Source: Vreelandella zhuhanensis
GTDB lineage: Bacteria; Pseudomonadota; Gammaproteobacteria; Pseudomonadales; Halomonadaceae
Direction of reading: 5' to 3'
NCBI RefSeq assembly: GCF_009793355.1
Contig: NZ_WTKP01000006.1
Location: 1-64,000, forward strand
Length of the DNA stretch: 64,000 nucleotides
Shown: positions 36,201-45,554 of the stretch, one piece after another
How the letters are laid out: each line of letters begins with the position of its first letter
Numbering within the stretch: position 1 is the first letter of the stretch
Translations under genes and position numbers: made by a program
The notes under the pieces: model-generated
Told to the model about the DNA's origin: nothing
What the model saw: only the letters and a program-made list of their open reading frames with translations
The model's database searches: none

Positions 36201-37112
36201 ATGTTGTTTTTCGCCAAGCCATTGACCTCACTCCTTGCCATCACGGCGTTGAGTGTGGGATCCGCCCATGCCGAGGAACCCGTCTCGGTATCTTCCAAGA
36301 TCGATACCGAAGGCGCCGTCCTGGGACAATTGGTTCTGCAGACCCTGGAGCGAGGCGGTATACCCACGCAAAATCGGCTGCAGCTGGGGAGCACCAGCGT
36401 GGTAAGGGGAGCGCTGATGGCGGGAGAAATAGATATCTATCCGGAGTACACCGGCAACGGGGCTTTTTTCTTCGACATGACCGGCAGCGATATCTGGCAC
36501 GATGCCGACCAAGCCTATGAAACCGTGCGTGAGAAAGACGCGGAAAATGACCTGGTCTGGTTGACACCCGCCGACGCCAATAACACCTGGGCGATAAGCG
36601 TACGTGGCGAGCTGGCGCGGGAACATGACTTGCAAACGCTTGAGGATCTGGCGACCTATCTGGAAGAGGACGGTGACTTCAAGCTGGCCGCCAGTGCCGA
36701 ATTCGTCGAGTCGGAGCAGGCGCTGCCGGCATTCCAGCAGGCCTATGGGTTTGAATTGGGACCGGATCAGCTCCTGGTGCTTTCCGGAGGCAATACGGCA
36801 GCCACCATGCGTGCGGCGGCCCAACAGACCAGTGGGGTCAATGCTGCGATGACCTATGGCACCGACGGGGGCCTCAAGGCGCTGGATCTGGTGGTGCTGG
36901 AAGACTCGCTTGGCGTCCAGCCGGTTTACCAGCCGGCACCGGTGGTCCGCGAAAGCACCCTGGAGCGTTATCCTGAGATCGAAACCCTCCTGGAAGAAGT
37001 GTTTGTAACGCTCGACCTTGAAACCTTGCAGTCATTGAATGCCGACGTGGCAGTCAATGGCCTGCCTCCCGCCCAGGTAGCAACCGAGTATCTCGATACC
37101 CTGAGTCGCTAA
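36201..37112 (+). CDS. osmF: Osmoprotectant (glycine betaine/choline-type) ABC transporter substrate-binding protein, OsmF/YehZ-like
   Basis: 303-residue periplasmic binding protein with a signal peptide (MLFFAKPLTSLLAITALSVGSAHA). The mature part has the quaternary-amine binding family pattern: SSKIDTEGAVLGQLVLQTLE, IDIYPEYTGNGAFFF, WLTPADANNTWAI, and a C-terminal RYPEIETLLEEVF segment. It delivers betaine-like solutes to the permeases coded next. The start at ATG 36201 gives a proper signal peptide; a GTG four codons upstream is possible. The stop overlaps the next start by one base (TAATG). Confidence 0.88.
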   Translation: MLFFAKPLTSLLAITALSVGSAHAEEPVSVSSKIDTEGAVLGQLVLQTLERGGIPTQNRLQLGSTSVVRGALMAGEIDIYPEYTGNGAFFFDMTGSDIWHDADQAYETVREKDAENDLVWLTPADANNTWAISVRGELAREHDLQTLEDLATYLEEDGDFKLAASAEFVESEQALPAFQQAYGFELGPDQLLVLSGGNTAATMRAAAQQTSGVNAAMTYGTDGGLKALDLVVLEDSLGVQPVYQPAPVVRESTLERYPEIETLLEEVFVTLDLETLQSLNADVAVNGLPPAQVATEYLDTLSR

Positions 37113-38323
37113 TGTCGTTGAAAGACCCCCTGCCGGTCGCTAAGGGCCGGCTTTGCTGGTTTTCGCCTAACTGGGTGCTCCTGCTATTGAGCACGCTCGC
37201 CCTGGGGGCCTTTCTGGGCCTGGAAATCGTCAGTGTGGCGCCCAACCGAATCGTTTCCGGTACAGGATACCCTGTGTTTAGCGCCCTGGGTTGGCCGGGC
37301 ACCTTGCTCGGGGCGGGGCTGATCCTGGCGCTGATTGGCCTGAGTTGCATGGCTGATCAACGCCATTACCGGGGCGCCTACAGGGCGATGCTGGCAATTG
37401 TCATGGCGCTGCTCGGCTTGATGCCCTTCGCCTTGATGGTCGCCATTCACCGCCTGGTGGATAGCGACTTGCCCCAGGCGCGCCTCGGCATTGGCGCGGG
37501 TTTCTGGGTGACGCTTTTCGTCCTGCTGCTGGCACTGGTCGAGCTTCGCACACGCTTGGCATTGGCGCGCATCTGGAGCTGGAGCCTGCTGATACCCATC
37601 GGCCTGTTATGGTGGCTATGCCTGAGTCTGTGGCTTGAACCCCTGGCATTGATGCGCGAATACCACAGCCGCAGCGAGCAGTTTTTCACGGCCTTTCGTC
37701 AACACCTTGAACTGGTAGGCACGGCGGTAGGCATCAGCCTGATGCTAGGCATGGGGCTGGCCCTGCTCATGCGCCGCTACCCCGGGGGCCAAAAAGCGGC
37801 CTTCGCTGTGCTCAATTTCCTGCAGACCATTCCCAGCCTGGCGCTGTTCGGGCTGCTGCTTGCCCCTCTCGCCTGGCTTGCTGCCAATGTGCCGCTAGCC
37901 GCCTCCCTGGGCATCAGTGGGATTGGCTGGGCCCCCGCCCTGGTGGCCCTGGTGGCTTATAGCCTGTTGCCCATGGTGCGCAATACCTTTATTGCCCTTG
38001 AGGAGGTCAGCCCGGCGGTGATCGATGCCGCTCACGGTATGGGCATGAGCACGCGGCAGGTATTTTTGCAGGTGCGCTTGCCGCTGGCGTTGCCGGTCAT
38101 GCTTGAAGGGGTGCGTATCACCACCGTACAGGCTATCGGGCTGACCACGGTGGCGGCGCTGATCGGTGCCGGTGGCTTTGGCACCTTCGTATTTCAAGGG
38201 CTGGGACAGGCAGCCATGGACATGGTCCTGCTAGGTGCGTTACCCATCTTGTTGATGGCTTCTGTGGCAGATGCCTTGCTGGGCGCTGTCAGTGATTTCC
38301 TGCGCCCGGGAGGGGCGAAATGA
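37112..38323 (+). CDS. yehY: Osmoprotectant ABC transporter permease, YehY-like
   Basis: 403-residue inner-membrane permease. The N-terminal half adds several transmembrane helices absent from simple OpuCB-type permeases. The C-terminal half (about 205-395) is the binding-protein-dependent transport domain, with coupling region NTFIALEEVSPAVIDAAHGMGM and VRLPLALPVMLEGVRI. The long N-terminal extension is typical of YehY. It is coupled to the genes on both sides (TAATG upstream, ATGA downstream). Confidence 0.88.
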   Translation: MSLKDPLPVAKGRLCWFSPNWVLLLLSTLALGAFLGLEIVSVAPNRIVSGTGYPVFSALGWPGTLLGAGLILALIGLSCMADQRHYRGAYRAMLAIVMALLGLMPFALMVAIHRLVDSDLPQARLGIGAGFWVTLFVLLLALVELRTRLALARIWSWSLLIPIGLLWWLCLSLWLEPLALMREYHSRSEQFFTAFRQHLELVGTAVGISLMLGMGLALLMRRYPGGQKAAFAVLNFLQTIPSLALFGLLLAPLAWLAANVPLAASLGISGIGWAPALVALVAYSLLPMVRNTFIALEEVSPAVIDAAHGMGMSTRQVFLQVRLPLALPVMLEGVRITTVQAIGLTTVAALIGAGGFGTFVFQGLGQAAMDMVLLGALPILLMASVADALLGAVSDFLRPGGAK

Positions 38324-39285
38324 TTGAACTTTTCCATGTCACCAAGCGCTTTGGCGATGAGCTGGCCGTGGATGATGTTTCGCTGAAAATCGCCAAAGGC
38401 GATTTCTGCGCCTTGGTCGGTACCTCGGGCTGTGGCAAGTCCACCACCTTGCGCATGATCAACCGGTTGCTTGAACACACTGAAGGCAGAATTTCGCTGG
38501 ATGGACAGGCAATCCGCGACTTCGATGCCGTCCAGCTGCGCAGGCGTATCGGCTACGTCATTCAAAGTACCGGCTTGTTCCCGCACTGGACGGTAGCCCG
38601 CAACATTGGATTGGTACCCCGATTATTGAAATGGCCGAGTGCAAAGGTGCATGCCCGTGTCGAGGAGCTCATGGACCTGCTGGGGTTACCGGAGGAAGAG
38701 TTTGCGCATAAGTTCCCGCATCAACTCTCGGGAGGGCAAGCGCAGCGCGTCGGAGTGGCCCGCGCCCTGGCAGCGGACCCCGATATTCTGCTGATGGATG
38801 AGCCGTTCGGGGCGCTTGACCCCATCACCCGGGAAAAACTCCAGGAAGAGCTGCGCGCCCTGCAAGCGCGCCTGCATAAAACCATCGTGTTCGTCACCCA
38901 TGACATCGATGAAGCCCTGCAGCTGGCCAATCATCTGGTGGTCATGCGTGCCGGACGGGTGGTGCAACAAGGAACGCCGCTGGAGTTATTGCACAAGCCG
39001 GCGGACAAGTTCGTCGAATCCATGCTGGGGGGGGTCGAGCGAGGCTTGAAGCAGGCAGGGCTGGCCCGGGTGGCGGATCATATGCTGCCGCTCGGTTCGA
39101 CCTTGCCCGCCGAGTCCCGCGTTCCCGGCAGCATGACATTGCGCCAGGCGTTATCCGTCATGCTGCGGGATCATACCGAACGCCTGACGGTGGTCGACCC
39201 TCATGAGAGGCCGGTGGGAGAGCTTTCGATGCGCAAGCTGATCCGTGAGTCCAAGGCGGATCAAGGGCATCAACGTGAGCACTAA
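38320..39285 (+). CDS. yehX: Osmoprotectant ABC transporter ATP-binding protein, YehX/OpuCA-like
   Basis: 321 residues: ABC ATPase with Walker A GTSGCGKST, Q-loop YVIQSTGLFP, signature LSGGQAQRVGVARAL, Walker B ILLMDEPFGALD and switch FVTHDIDEA. The C-terminal ~55 residues (MTLRQALSVMLRDHTERLTVVD) resemble half of a CBS module, which in OpuA senses ionic strength, so osmotic gating is a reasonable inference. It overlaps the preceding permease by four bases and the next one by eleven. Confidence 0.92.
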   Translation: MIELFHVTKRFGDELAVDDVSLKIAKGDFCALVGTSGCGKSTTLRMINRLLEHTEGRISLDGQAIRDFDAVQLRRRIGYVIQSTGLFPHWTVARNIGLVPRLLKWPSAKVHARVEELMDLLGLPEEEFAHKFPHQLSGGQAQRVGVARALAADPDILLMDEPFGALDPITREKLQEELRALQARLHKTIVFVTHDIDEALQLANHLVVMRAGRVVQQGTPLELLHKPADKFVESMLGGVERGLKQAGLARVADHMLPLGSTLPAESRVPGSMTLRQALSVMLRDHTERLTVVDPHERPVGELSMRKLIRESKADQGHQREH

Positions 39286-40033
39286 GTCCGCCACCCACAA
39301 CGCCCGCTCGCCGTGGCAACTGGGCATCCCTCTGGTATGGCTGTCGCTGCTAGGGCTTGCGGTGACGGGCATGGCTCAGCTGGAAGGCGTTTTCCGCTTG
39401 TTCGAGCCGGATGTTCGCAGTGTGATTTATAGCCGCGTCGATTTCAGCCTGCTGCTGGGGCGTCATCTGTTCGTGGTGGCCATTGCCGCCCTGGTGACCA
39501 TTACGGTCGGCTTGGCCGCAGGCATTGCCGTGACCCGCAACAAGGGCCGGGATTTTCTGCCGTTGGTGTCCCAGTTAGCCTCGATAGGCCAGACGTTTCC
39601 GCCGGTTGCCGTGCTGGCGCTGGCGGTGCCGGTGCTGGGCTTTGGCACCTTGCCGATCATTGTCGCCTTGATGCTGTATGGGTTATTGCCGATCGTGCGC
39701 AATACGCTGACCGGTCTGCAGGAAGTGGATGCCGGGATCAAGGAAGCCGCCCAGGCGATGGGAATGACCAGCGGGCAGATCTTGCGCCAGGTAGAGTTGC
39801 CCATGGCAGCCCCGGTGATACTGGCAGGTATTCGTACGTCCGTGACCATCAATATCGCAACGGCGGCGCTGGGGGCAACGGTGGGGGCGAGTAACCTGGG
39901 CGACCCCATTATTGCCGGTATCGTCAATGGCAATACCGCCTATGTGGTGCAGGGCGCGCTCTTGATCGGCTTGTTGGCCCTGAGTGTGGACAGTACCTTC
40001 GAGCAGGTGCAACGCCGCTTGAAGGCTTATTGA
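39275..40033 (+). CDS. yehW: Osmoprotectant ABC transporter permease, YehW-like
   Basis: 252-residue permease, the second membrane subunit. It has a transport domain with six helices and the coupling motif LTGLQEVDAGIKEAAQAMGM, VELPMAAPVILAGIRTSV and GASNLGDPIIAGI. The start is GTG 39275 (VSTKSATHNARSP), eight bases after AAGGG and inside the end of the ATPase gene; the frame 30 bases longer was rejected. Last gene of the operon; the order binding protein, permease, ATPase, permease matches E. coli yehZYXW apart from orientation details. Confidence 0.88.
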   Translation: MSTKSATHNARSPWQLGIPLVWLSLLGLAVTGMAQLEGVFRLFEPDVRSVIYSRVDFSLLLGRHLFVVAIAALVTITVGLAAGIAVTRNKGRDFLPLVSQLASIGQTFPPVAVLALAVPVLGFGTLPIIVALMLYGLLPIVRNTLTGLQEVDAGIKEAAQAMGMTSGQILRQVELPMAAPVILAGIRTSVTINIATAALGATVGASNLGDPIIAGIVNGNTAYVVQGALLIGLLALSVDSTFEQVQRRLKAY

Positions 40034-40049
40034 ATGCAAGGTTTGTTTC

Positions 40050-40081
40050 ATGACAAAAATAAAATCTGATGACAAAAATAA
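40050..40081 (+). repeat. Direct repeat upstream of the bkd operon
   Basis: ATGACAAAAATAA occurs at 40050-40062 and again at 40069-40081, a 19-base period (about two helical turns). This spacing could suit a regulator bound to one face of the DNA, but no regulator gene is adjacent. The overlap with the end of the yehW region is minimal. Confidence 0.5.
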
Positions 40082-40194
40082 TGTTGCTGCGTTAGTGTTT
40101 AGTCTGTTGCGTTGACCTATGTTGGGGTAATCCTCTGGCATAATAGTAAATGACAGTCAACAATGCCCTCAAAAGGGGCAAAAGGATAACAACC

Positions 40195-41400
40195 ATGACA
40201 ACCCAGTATACCCATGAACCGGCATTCTTGACCGGTGACGAGTATTCCATTCCCACGTTCAGCCTGCTGGGGCCCGATGGGCAGCTTTATCCCGGCGCCC
40301 AGGCACCCGAGCTTGAGCGTGACCAGGCGCGGCGTATTTACCGTTCCATGTTGGCCACTCGCATCCTTGACGAGCGCATGCTTGCCGCTCAGCGCCAAGG
40401 GCGGCTGAGTTTCTATATGCAATGTACCGGCGAGGAAGCCGCGGTGATCGGGGCGGCCGCGGCCCTGGATGATGCCGACATGATCATGGCGCAATACCGT
40501 GAACAAGGTGCCCTGGTATATCGCGGTTTCAGCTTCGATGAATTCATGAACCAGCTGTTCGGTAATGAACTCGACTATGGCAAGGGTCGCCAGATGCCGG
40601 TGCATTACGGCTCTCGCAAACTGCATTACATGACCATCTCCTCACCGCTTGCCACCCAGATCCCCCAGGCCACCGGTTATGCCTATGGACAGAAGCTGGC
40701 AGGTGACGGTCAATGCACCTTGACCTTCTTTGGCGAAGGGGCCGCCTCGGAAGGCGATTTTCATGCCGCGCTCAACATGGCCGCCGTGCATGAAGTGCCG
40801 GTCATCTTCTTCTGTCGCAATAATGGCTATGCCATTTCCACGCCGGCGGTCGAGCAGTTTGCCGCCGACGGTATCGCGCCGCGTGCCTTCGGTTATCGCA
40901 TGCACGTGATTCGTGTCGACGGCAACGATATCCTGGCGGTGTACCAGGCCACCCAGAAAGCCCGCCGCATTGCCGTGGAAAACAACAAGCCGGTGCTGAT
41001 CGAAGCCATGACCTACCGCTCGGCAGCGCATTCGTCTTCCGATGACCCCTCCGGCTATCGCCTGAAGAAAGAAGAAGAGGAGTGGCGTGAAAAAGACCCG
41101 GTGCTGCGCATGAAGAACTGGATGCTGAATCAATCGTGGTGGAGCGAAGAAGAAGAGAAACAACTCCAGGAAAGCCTGCGCCAGGAAGTGCTTGAAACCA
41201 TGAAGCGTGCCCAGAAACGTCCGGCGCCCGCCCTGGATACCCTGGTGAGTGATGTGTATGCCGAAATCACCCCGGCCTTGCAGCGCCAGTTCGACCAGCT
41301 AAAGACGCACATTCGCAAGTATCCCGATGCTTATCCCCGCGGGGCGCAGTCCCTGGATCCGGATGTCAGTGTCTCCACCATCGACCAGGGAGAATCATGA
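40195..41400 (+). CDS. bkdA1: Branched-chain 2-oxoacid dehydrogenase E1 component, alpha subunit
   Basis: 401 residues. Thiamine-diphosphate enzyme subunit that, with E1-beta, decarboxylates the 2-oxoacids of valine, leucine and isoleucine. The ThDP motif runs from [16 protein letters not shown] (from residue 179) to [29 protein letters not shown] is typical of the branched-chain type rather than pyruvate dehydrogenase. The loop [11 protein letters not shown] (279-289) corresponds to the phosphorylated loop of the mammalian enzyme. The start at ATG 40195 has AAAGGAT upstream; 15 in-frame codons before it were discarded. First gene of bkdA1-bkdA2-bkdB-kinase. Confidence 0.94.
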   Translation: MTTQYTHEPAFLTGDEYSIPTFSLLGPDGQLYPGAQAPELERDQARRIYRSMLATRILDERMLAAQRQGRLSFYMQCTGEEAAVIGAAAALDDADMIMAQYREQGALVYRGFSFDEFMNQLFGNELDYGKGRQMPVHYGSRKLHYMTISSPLATQIPQATGYAYGQKLAGDGQCTLTFFGEGAASEGDFHAALNMAAVHEVPVIFFCRNNGYAISTPAVEQFAADGIAPRAFGYRMHVIRVDGNDILAVYQATQKARRIAVENNKPVLIEAMTYRSAAHSSSDDPSGYRLKKEEEEWREKDPVLRMKNWMLNQSWWSEEEEKQLQESLRQEVLETMKRAQKRPAPALDTLVSDVYAEITPALQRQFDQLKTHIRKYPDAYPRGAQSLDPDVSVSTIDQGES

Positions 41401-41401
41401 C

Positions 41402-42379
41402 ATGCCGACGATGAACCTCTTGCAAGCGATCAACAATGCCCTGGATATTGCCATGGCCGAAGACGAGAAAGTCATCTGCTTCGGTGAAGATGTCGGCATA
41501 TTCGGTGGCGTTTTCCGGGCCACCAGCAACCTTCAGGGCAAGTACGGCAGGGCGCGCTGCTTCAATACGCCACTGGTGGAGCAGGGCATCATCGGCTTTG
41601 CCAACGGCCTCGCCGCCCAGGGCTCGGTGCCCGTGGCGGAAATTCAGTTTGCCGATTACATCTTTCCGGCGTTCGACCAGATCGTCAACGAAGCCGCCAA
41701 GTTCCGCTACCGTTCGGGCGATCTGTTCAACGTCGGTGGCCTGACGATTCGTACCCCCTACGGCGGTGGTATCCATGGGGGGCTTTACCACTCCCAGTCA
41801 CCCGAGGCCTATTTTGCGCATACCCCGGGGGTAAAGATTGTCGTTCCGCGCAACCCTTACCAGGCCAAGGGGCTGCTGCTCGCGGCGATTCGCGATGCCG
41901 ACCCGGTGATCTTCTTCGAGCCCAAGCGACTCTATCGCGCCTCGGTGGGCGAGGTGCCCGAAGAGGATTACCAGCTGCCTATCGGTGAAGCCGAGGTCCT
42001 CAAGGAAGGCACGGATATCACGCTGGTGGGTTGGGGTGCGCAGATGGAAGTGATCGACAAGGCGGTCGCTTTGGCTGAAGAGGCGGGTTTTTCCTGTGAA
42101 GTGATCGATTTGCGCAGCATCTCGCCTTGGGATACGGAAACGGTCGTGGAGTCCGTGCTCAAGACCGGTCGTTTGCTGATTACCCATGAAGCACCGCTTA
42201 CCGGTGGCTTTGCCGGTGAAATTGCGGCGACGATACAAGAACGTTGTTTCCTGTACCTGGAATCGCCCATTGCTCGTGTGACAGGGCTGGATACGCCTTT
42301 TCCATTGTCGTTGGAAAAAGAGTACATGCCCGACCACTTGAAAATTTTTGAAGCGATTCGCCAAAGCGTTGAATTTTGA
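41402..42379 (+). CDS. bkdA2: Branched-chain 2-oxoacid dehydrogenase E1 component, beta subunit
   Basis: 325 residues. It completes the E1 heterotetramer: [52 protein letters not shown], and [20 protein letters not shown] are characteristic. The start at ATG 41402 follows the alpha stop by one base and has GGGAGA upstream; the longer frame inside bkdA1 was rejected. The tight spacing implies translational coupling and equal amounts of alpha and beta. Confidence 0.95.
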   Translation: MPTMNLLQAINNALDIAMAEDEKVICFGEDVGIFGGVFRATSNLQGKYGRARCFNTPLVEQGIIGFANGLAAQGSVPVAEIQFADYIFPAFDQIVNEAAKFRYRSGDLFNVGGLTIRTPYGGGIHGGLYHSQSPEAYFAHTPGVKIVVPRNPYQAKGLLLAAIRDADPVIFFEPKRLYRASVGEVPEEDYQLPIGEAEVLKEGTDITLVGWGAQMEVIDKAVALAEEAGFSCEVIDLRSISPWDTETVVESVLKTGRLLITHEAPLTGGFAGEIAATIQERCFLYLESPIARVTGLDTPFPLSLEKEYMPDHLKIFEAIRQSVEF

Positions 42380-42398
42380 CGCACACAGGAGAGAAACA

Positions 42399-43697
42399 AT
42401 GAGCGATTTCATGCTGCCCGATATCGGCGAAGGTATTGTGGAATGTGAAGTGGTCGAGTGGCATGTCGCCGAAGGCGATGTGATCGAAGAAGACCAGCCC
42501 GTGGTCGAAATCATGACCGATAAGGCCCTGGTAGAAATAACCGCCCCGGAAGCCGGGCGCATCACAAGGCTTTATGTGCCCAAGGGTGAGATCGCCAAGG
42601 TTCATGCCCCCTTGTTCGGTTATCAGGCGGATGACGAAAGCAGCCAGGGCAAGGAAGAGGCGCAGGCAACCCCCACGCCGGCCGCTCCCCAGCAGCAGGA
42701 GCAGAAAACCCCGGCGGCGTCGGGCACCTCAATGCCTGAGCGCACGCCGGCGCCATCCTCTGAGCCACCGCAAGAGGCTTCTCAGCTCAGGCGCGGCGCC
42801 TTCGGCCGTGTGCCGGCAAGCCCGGCGGTACGCCGCCTGGTGCGTGAACACAATCTGGATCTTGAAGCGATTCCCGGCTCGGGCAAGGATGGCCGGGTAT
42901 TGAAAGAAGACGTGCTGAATTTTGTCGAGCAGGGGCAGCCTGGCCAGGAAGCGGCGACTGCGGCGAGTGCGTCCCCCGTGGCAACCTCCGAAGAGGTGCG
43001 CGTGGAGCCATTGCGGGGCATTCGCGCCGTGATGGCCAAGCGGATGGTCGAATCAGCCACCACCATTCCGCACTTTCAGTACGGTGAAGAATTCGATATC
43101 ACCGACTTGCTGGCGCTCAGGGCACGCCTCAAGCCCAGGATGGAAGCGCTGGGTGAACGCTTGACCCTGATGCCGTTCTTCATGAAAGCGATAGCCTTGG
43201 CGGCGGCGGAACACCCGATTGTCAATGCCCGCCTGAATGCGACCGCCGATGAAATCCATTACTACAGTGCCTGTAATGTGGGCATGGCGGTGGACAGCAA
43301 GGTGGGGTTGCTGGTGCCTAACATCAAGCAGGTCGAGACGTTGTCCGTGCTGGACATCGCCCGTGAAGTGGCACGCCTGACCAGCGCTGCGCGCGAAGGG
43401 CGCGTGGAGCAACGCGACCTGAAGGGCGGCACCATCAGCATTTCCAATATCGGCGCGCTGGGAGGCACCTATGCGTCACCGATCATCAATGCCCCGGAAT
43501 CGGCGATCGTGGCGATCGGCAAGACCCAATGGCTGCCGCGCTTTGATGAAAAGGGTGAGGTGCAGCGTCGCGCCATCATGACCGCAACCTGGGCAGGCGA
43601 TCATCGCCTGATCGACGGCGGTACCATCGCGCGCTTCTGTAATGCCTGGAAGGGCTACCTGGAAGCGCCGGAAACCATGTTGCTGCAATTGCGGTAA
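42399..43697 (+). CDS. bkdB: Branched-chain 2-oxoacid dehydrogenase E2, dihydrolipoyl acyltransferase
   Basis: 432 residues in the usual order: one lipoyl domain (1-75) with K42 in EIMTDKALVEI, a linker rich in Ala/Pro/Gln/Glu (about 80-125), a peripheral subunit-binding domain (SPAVRRLVREHNLDLEAIPG...DGRVLKEDVLNF, about 130-165), and the acyltransferase core with HRLIDGG near the C terminus. It moves the acyl group to CoA. The start has AGGAGAG. No lipoamide dehydrogenase (E3) gene follows, so E3 must be shared from elsewhere; the next gene is a protein kinase. Confidence 0.94.
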   Translation: MSDFMLPDIGEGIVECEVVEWHVAEGDVIEEDQPVVEIMTDKALVEITAPEAGRITRLYVPKGEIAKVHAPLFGYQADDESSQGKEEAQATPTPAAPQQQEQKTPAASGTSMPERTPAPSSEPPQEASQLRRGAFGRVPASPAVRRLVREHNLDLEAIPGSGKDGRVLKEDVLNFVEQGQPGQEAATAASASPVATSEEVRVEPLRGIRAVMAKRMVESATTIPHFQYGEEFDITDLLALRARLKPRMEALGERLTLMPFFMKAIALAAAEHPIVNARLNATADEIHYYSACNVGMAVDSKVGLLVPNIKQVETLSVLDIAREVARLTSAAREGRVEQRDLKGGTISISNIGALGGTYASPIINAPESAIVAIGKTQWLPRFDEKGEVQRRAIMTATWAGDHRLIDGGTIARFCNAWKGYLEAPETMLLQLR

Positions 43698-43703
43698 AAG
43701 AAA

Positions 43704-45554
43704 ATGACTCAGGCGTCCTTGCAGCAGTTTTATATTCCCGAAGAACAATCGGTTTATCTGCTCAGCCATCATGACGCGCGCAAACTCAAGGATTGGGTGG
43801 CGTTATGCCAGACGCAGCTGGCTCAATTGGGCTATCGGGACATCCAGCTGATCGGCAAGGGCGCCTACGGCTTTGTCTTTGCAGGCACCACCCCCACCGG
43901 GGATGAATACGTCTTCAAATTCACCCGGGTCACCTTGCCGGCTCATCTTCAGGAACGCCTGGAAGAAGAAGCCTTCATGCTGGAACAGGTGGAGCACCCG
44001 CGGGTGCCGGCGCTGGTGGCCTATCAGCGGGTGCGGGGCCAGTCGATTCTGGTCATGCAGCGGGCGCCGGGGTTGAATCTCGAAGAGTTTTCCTTGCGTG
44101 AGGGGCGCCTGTCCCCACGCCTGGTGATGCGCATTGCCGTGCAGCTGGCGGATATTCTGAGCGCATTACGCCGGGAAGCCGGCTCGAATCCGCAGCCGAT
44201 CGTGCATGGCGATATCAAACCTTCCAACCTGGTCTTCGACCCCGAGCGCGAGGACATTGCCCTGATCGACTGGGGCTCCTCGGTGTTTGCGCAGCTCGAT
44301 GCCAATCAACAGTTCGTCACCGCCAGTGTCATGGAACTGATGTCGGATAACCTTCAGCAGACCAATGCGCGCCTGGGCGATGTGTATTACATCGGCGAGG
44401 AACAACTCAACGGTGCGCTTTCTTCCCCCCGCTTCGATGAACAGGGTGCTGCAGGAACGCTTTACGCCCTGGCCTCGGCGCAGTCCTGTCGCTTCGGCCA
44501 TCGTGCCATCCCGGCCTCCTCGCTGGGGCTGCCGATGGAATTGGCGCGTACCCTGGATGGCATGCTCGACCCCGACCCCGCAGTGCGTTTGCGTGCCGGC
44601 GACCATTTTATCCAGGCCATGCCGCGCTTGGCTCGGCTGGTGATGGTGGAATTGCCGGAACCGCCTTCGACACCGCTGGTACCCATCTGGAGCCATGCCG
44701 CCGAGCGTGAAATCGATACCGTGGTGTACAGTTCACGCAAGGCCTTTCTGCGCGAAGCCGGGGGGCAAGAGCTGCTCAACGATGTCAACGACGTCCAGCT
44801 AGACCGCTATTACAAGAACTTCATGCAGGGCATGGGCGAGACCGAAAAGGCCTTTCTGGCCGCGGTGAGCCGCCTGGGAAAATATCCCGTCGTGGGCGGG
44901 CTTGCCGTGCGCTGGGAGCGCGACGGGGTATATATCGATACGTCCCTGAACCTGCACGATGCCGAGCTTAAGCCGGCCTTCGTGGCCGCGGTCAATAATA
45001 TCGTGCATCTGGCGCGCGCCATTCACCGGCGCGGGATCTTCAAGAGCTGTCTGTTCAATGCGCGTGATACGCTCCACCTGGAACGTACCCACCCAGCCGA
45101 GCCGTTTTACGTGCTCGAGGATATGCGGATTCGCTATGAAATGAGTGCCGTGCCGGAGCTTGAAGACCGCACGCGCCAGCACAGCTATTTCGAGGATGGC
45201 CCCGACCCGGAAGAGCTTTTGACATTGCCCGAGGCGATCATGACGGCGCTCAAGGCGCTCAACGAGATTCACCACACCGGCATGATCATCTTCGAGGCGT
45301 TACCCCACCATCTCAAGATTCACAGTTATTACCGCTTGCTTGATCCCAGCCGCGAACAGGCATTTGCCCGGCATCTGACCAGTATTCTGGAGGCCGTCGA
45401 TCAGATCGAAGGGCTGGGGGTGTCAGGCTTCATGAAGATGCCCTACAAGGACACGCGCTACTTCACGCACCTGGAGCGCCAGCCGGAACGCTTTTACCCG
45501 CGCGACCCGCGGGCAGTGGCAACTGACAGCAAGCTTGCGACTAAAAGCGGTTGA
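43704..45554 (+). CDS. Hanks-type serine/threonine protein kinase-like protein with an unassigned C-terminal domain, in the bkd operon
   Basis: 616 residues. The N-terminal kinase domain (about 45-310) has glycine loop IGKGAYGFVFAG (51-60), ATP-anchoring K72 (VFKFTR), a plausible alpha-C glutamate at E88-E89, catalytic loop VHGDIKPSNLVFD with D170, K172 and N175 (HGD in place of HRD), metal-binding D189 in LIDWGSS (DWG for DFG), and a DPDPAVRLRAGD helix. Residues 330-600 form a second domain I do not recognise. No transmembrane segment is seen. It starts six bases after the bkdB stop without a strong ribosome site, so it is probably coupled. Its target could be the dehydrogenase itself (inference). 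The stop overlaps the converging pxpC. Confidence 0.82.
   Translation: MTQASLQQFYIPEEQSVYLLSHHDARKLKDWVALCQTQLAQLGYRDIQLIGKGAYGFVFAGTTPTGDEYVFKFTRVTLPAHLQERLEEEAFMLEQVEHPRVPALVAYQRVRGQSILVMQRAPGLNLEEFSLREGRLSPRLVMRIAVQLADILSALRREAGSNPQPIVHGDIKPSNLVFDPEREDIALIDWGSSVFAQLDANQQFVTASVMELMSDNLQQTNARLGDVYYIGEEQLNGALSSPRFDEQGAAGTLYALASAQSCRFGHRAIPASSLGLPMELARTLDGMLDPDPAVRLRAGDHFIQAMPRLARLVMVELPEPPSTPLVPIWSHAAEREIDTVVYSSRKAFLREAGGQELLNDVNDVQLDRYYKNFMQGMGETEKAFLAAVSRLGKYPVVGGLAVRWERDGVYIDTSLNLHDAELKPAFVAAVNNIVHLARAIHRRGIFKSCLFNARDTLHLERTHPAEPFYVLEDMRIRYEMSAVPELEDRTRQHSYFEDGPDPEELLTLPEAIMTALKALNEIHHTGMIIFEALPHHLKIHSYYRLLDPSREQAFARHLTSILEAVDQIEGLGVSGFMKMPYKDTRYFTHLERQPERFYPRDPRAVATDSKLATKSG

Noticed and set aside
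40112..40144. Promoter of the bkd operon from TTGACC and CATAAT
   Set aside because: The spacer is 21 bases, too long for a standard sigma-70 promoter.
43704..45554. Lipoamide dehydrogenase (E3) as the fourth bkd gene
   Set aside because: The gene has no FAD/NAD motifs or CxxxxC redox disulfide; its motifs are those of a protein kinase.
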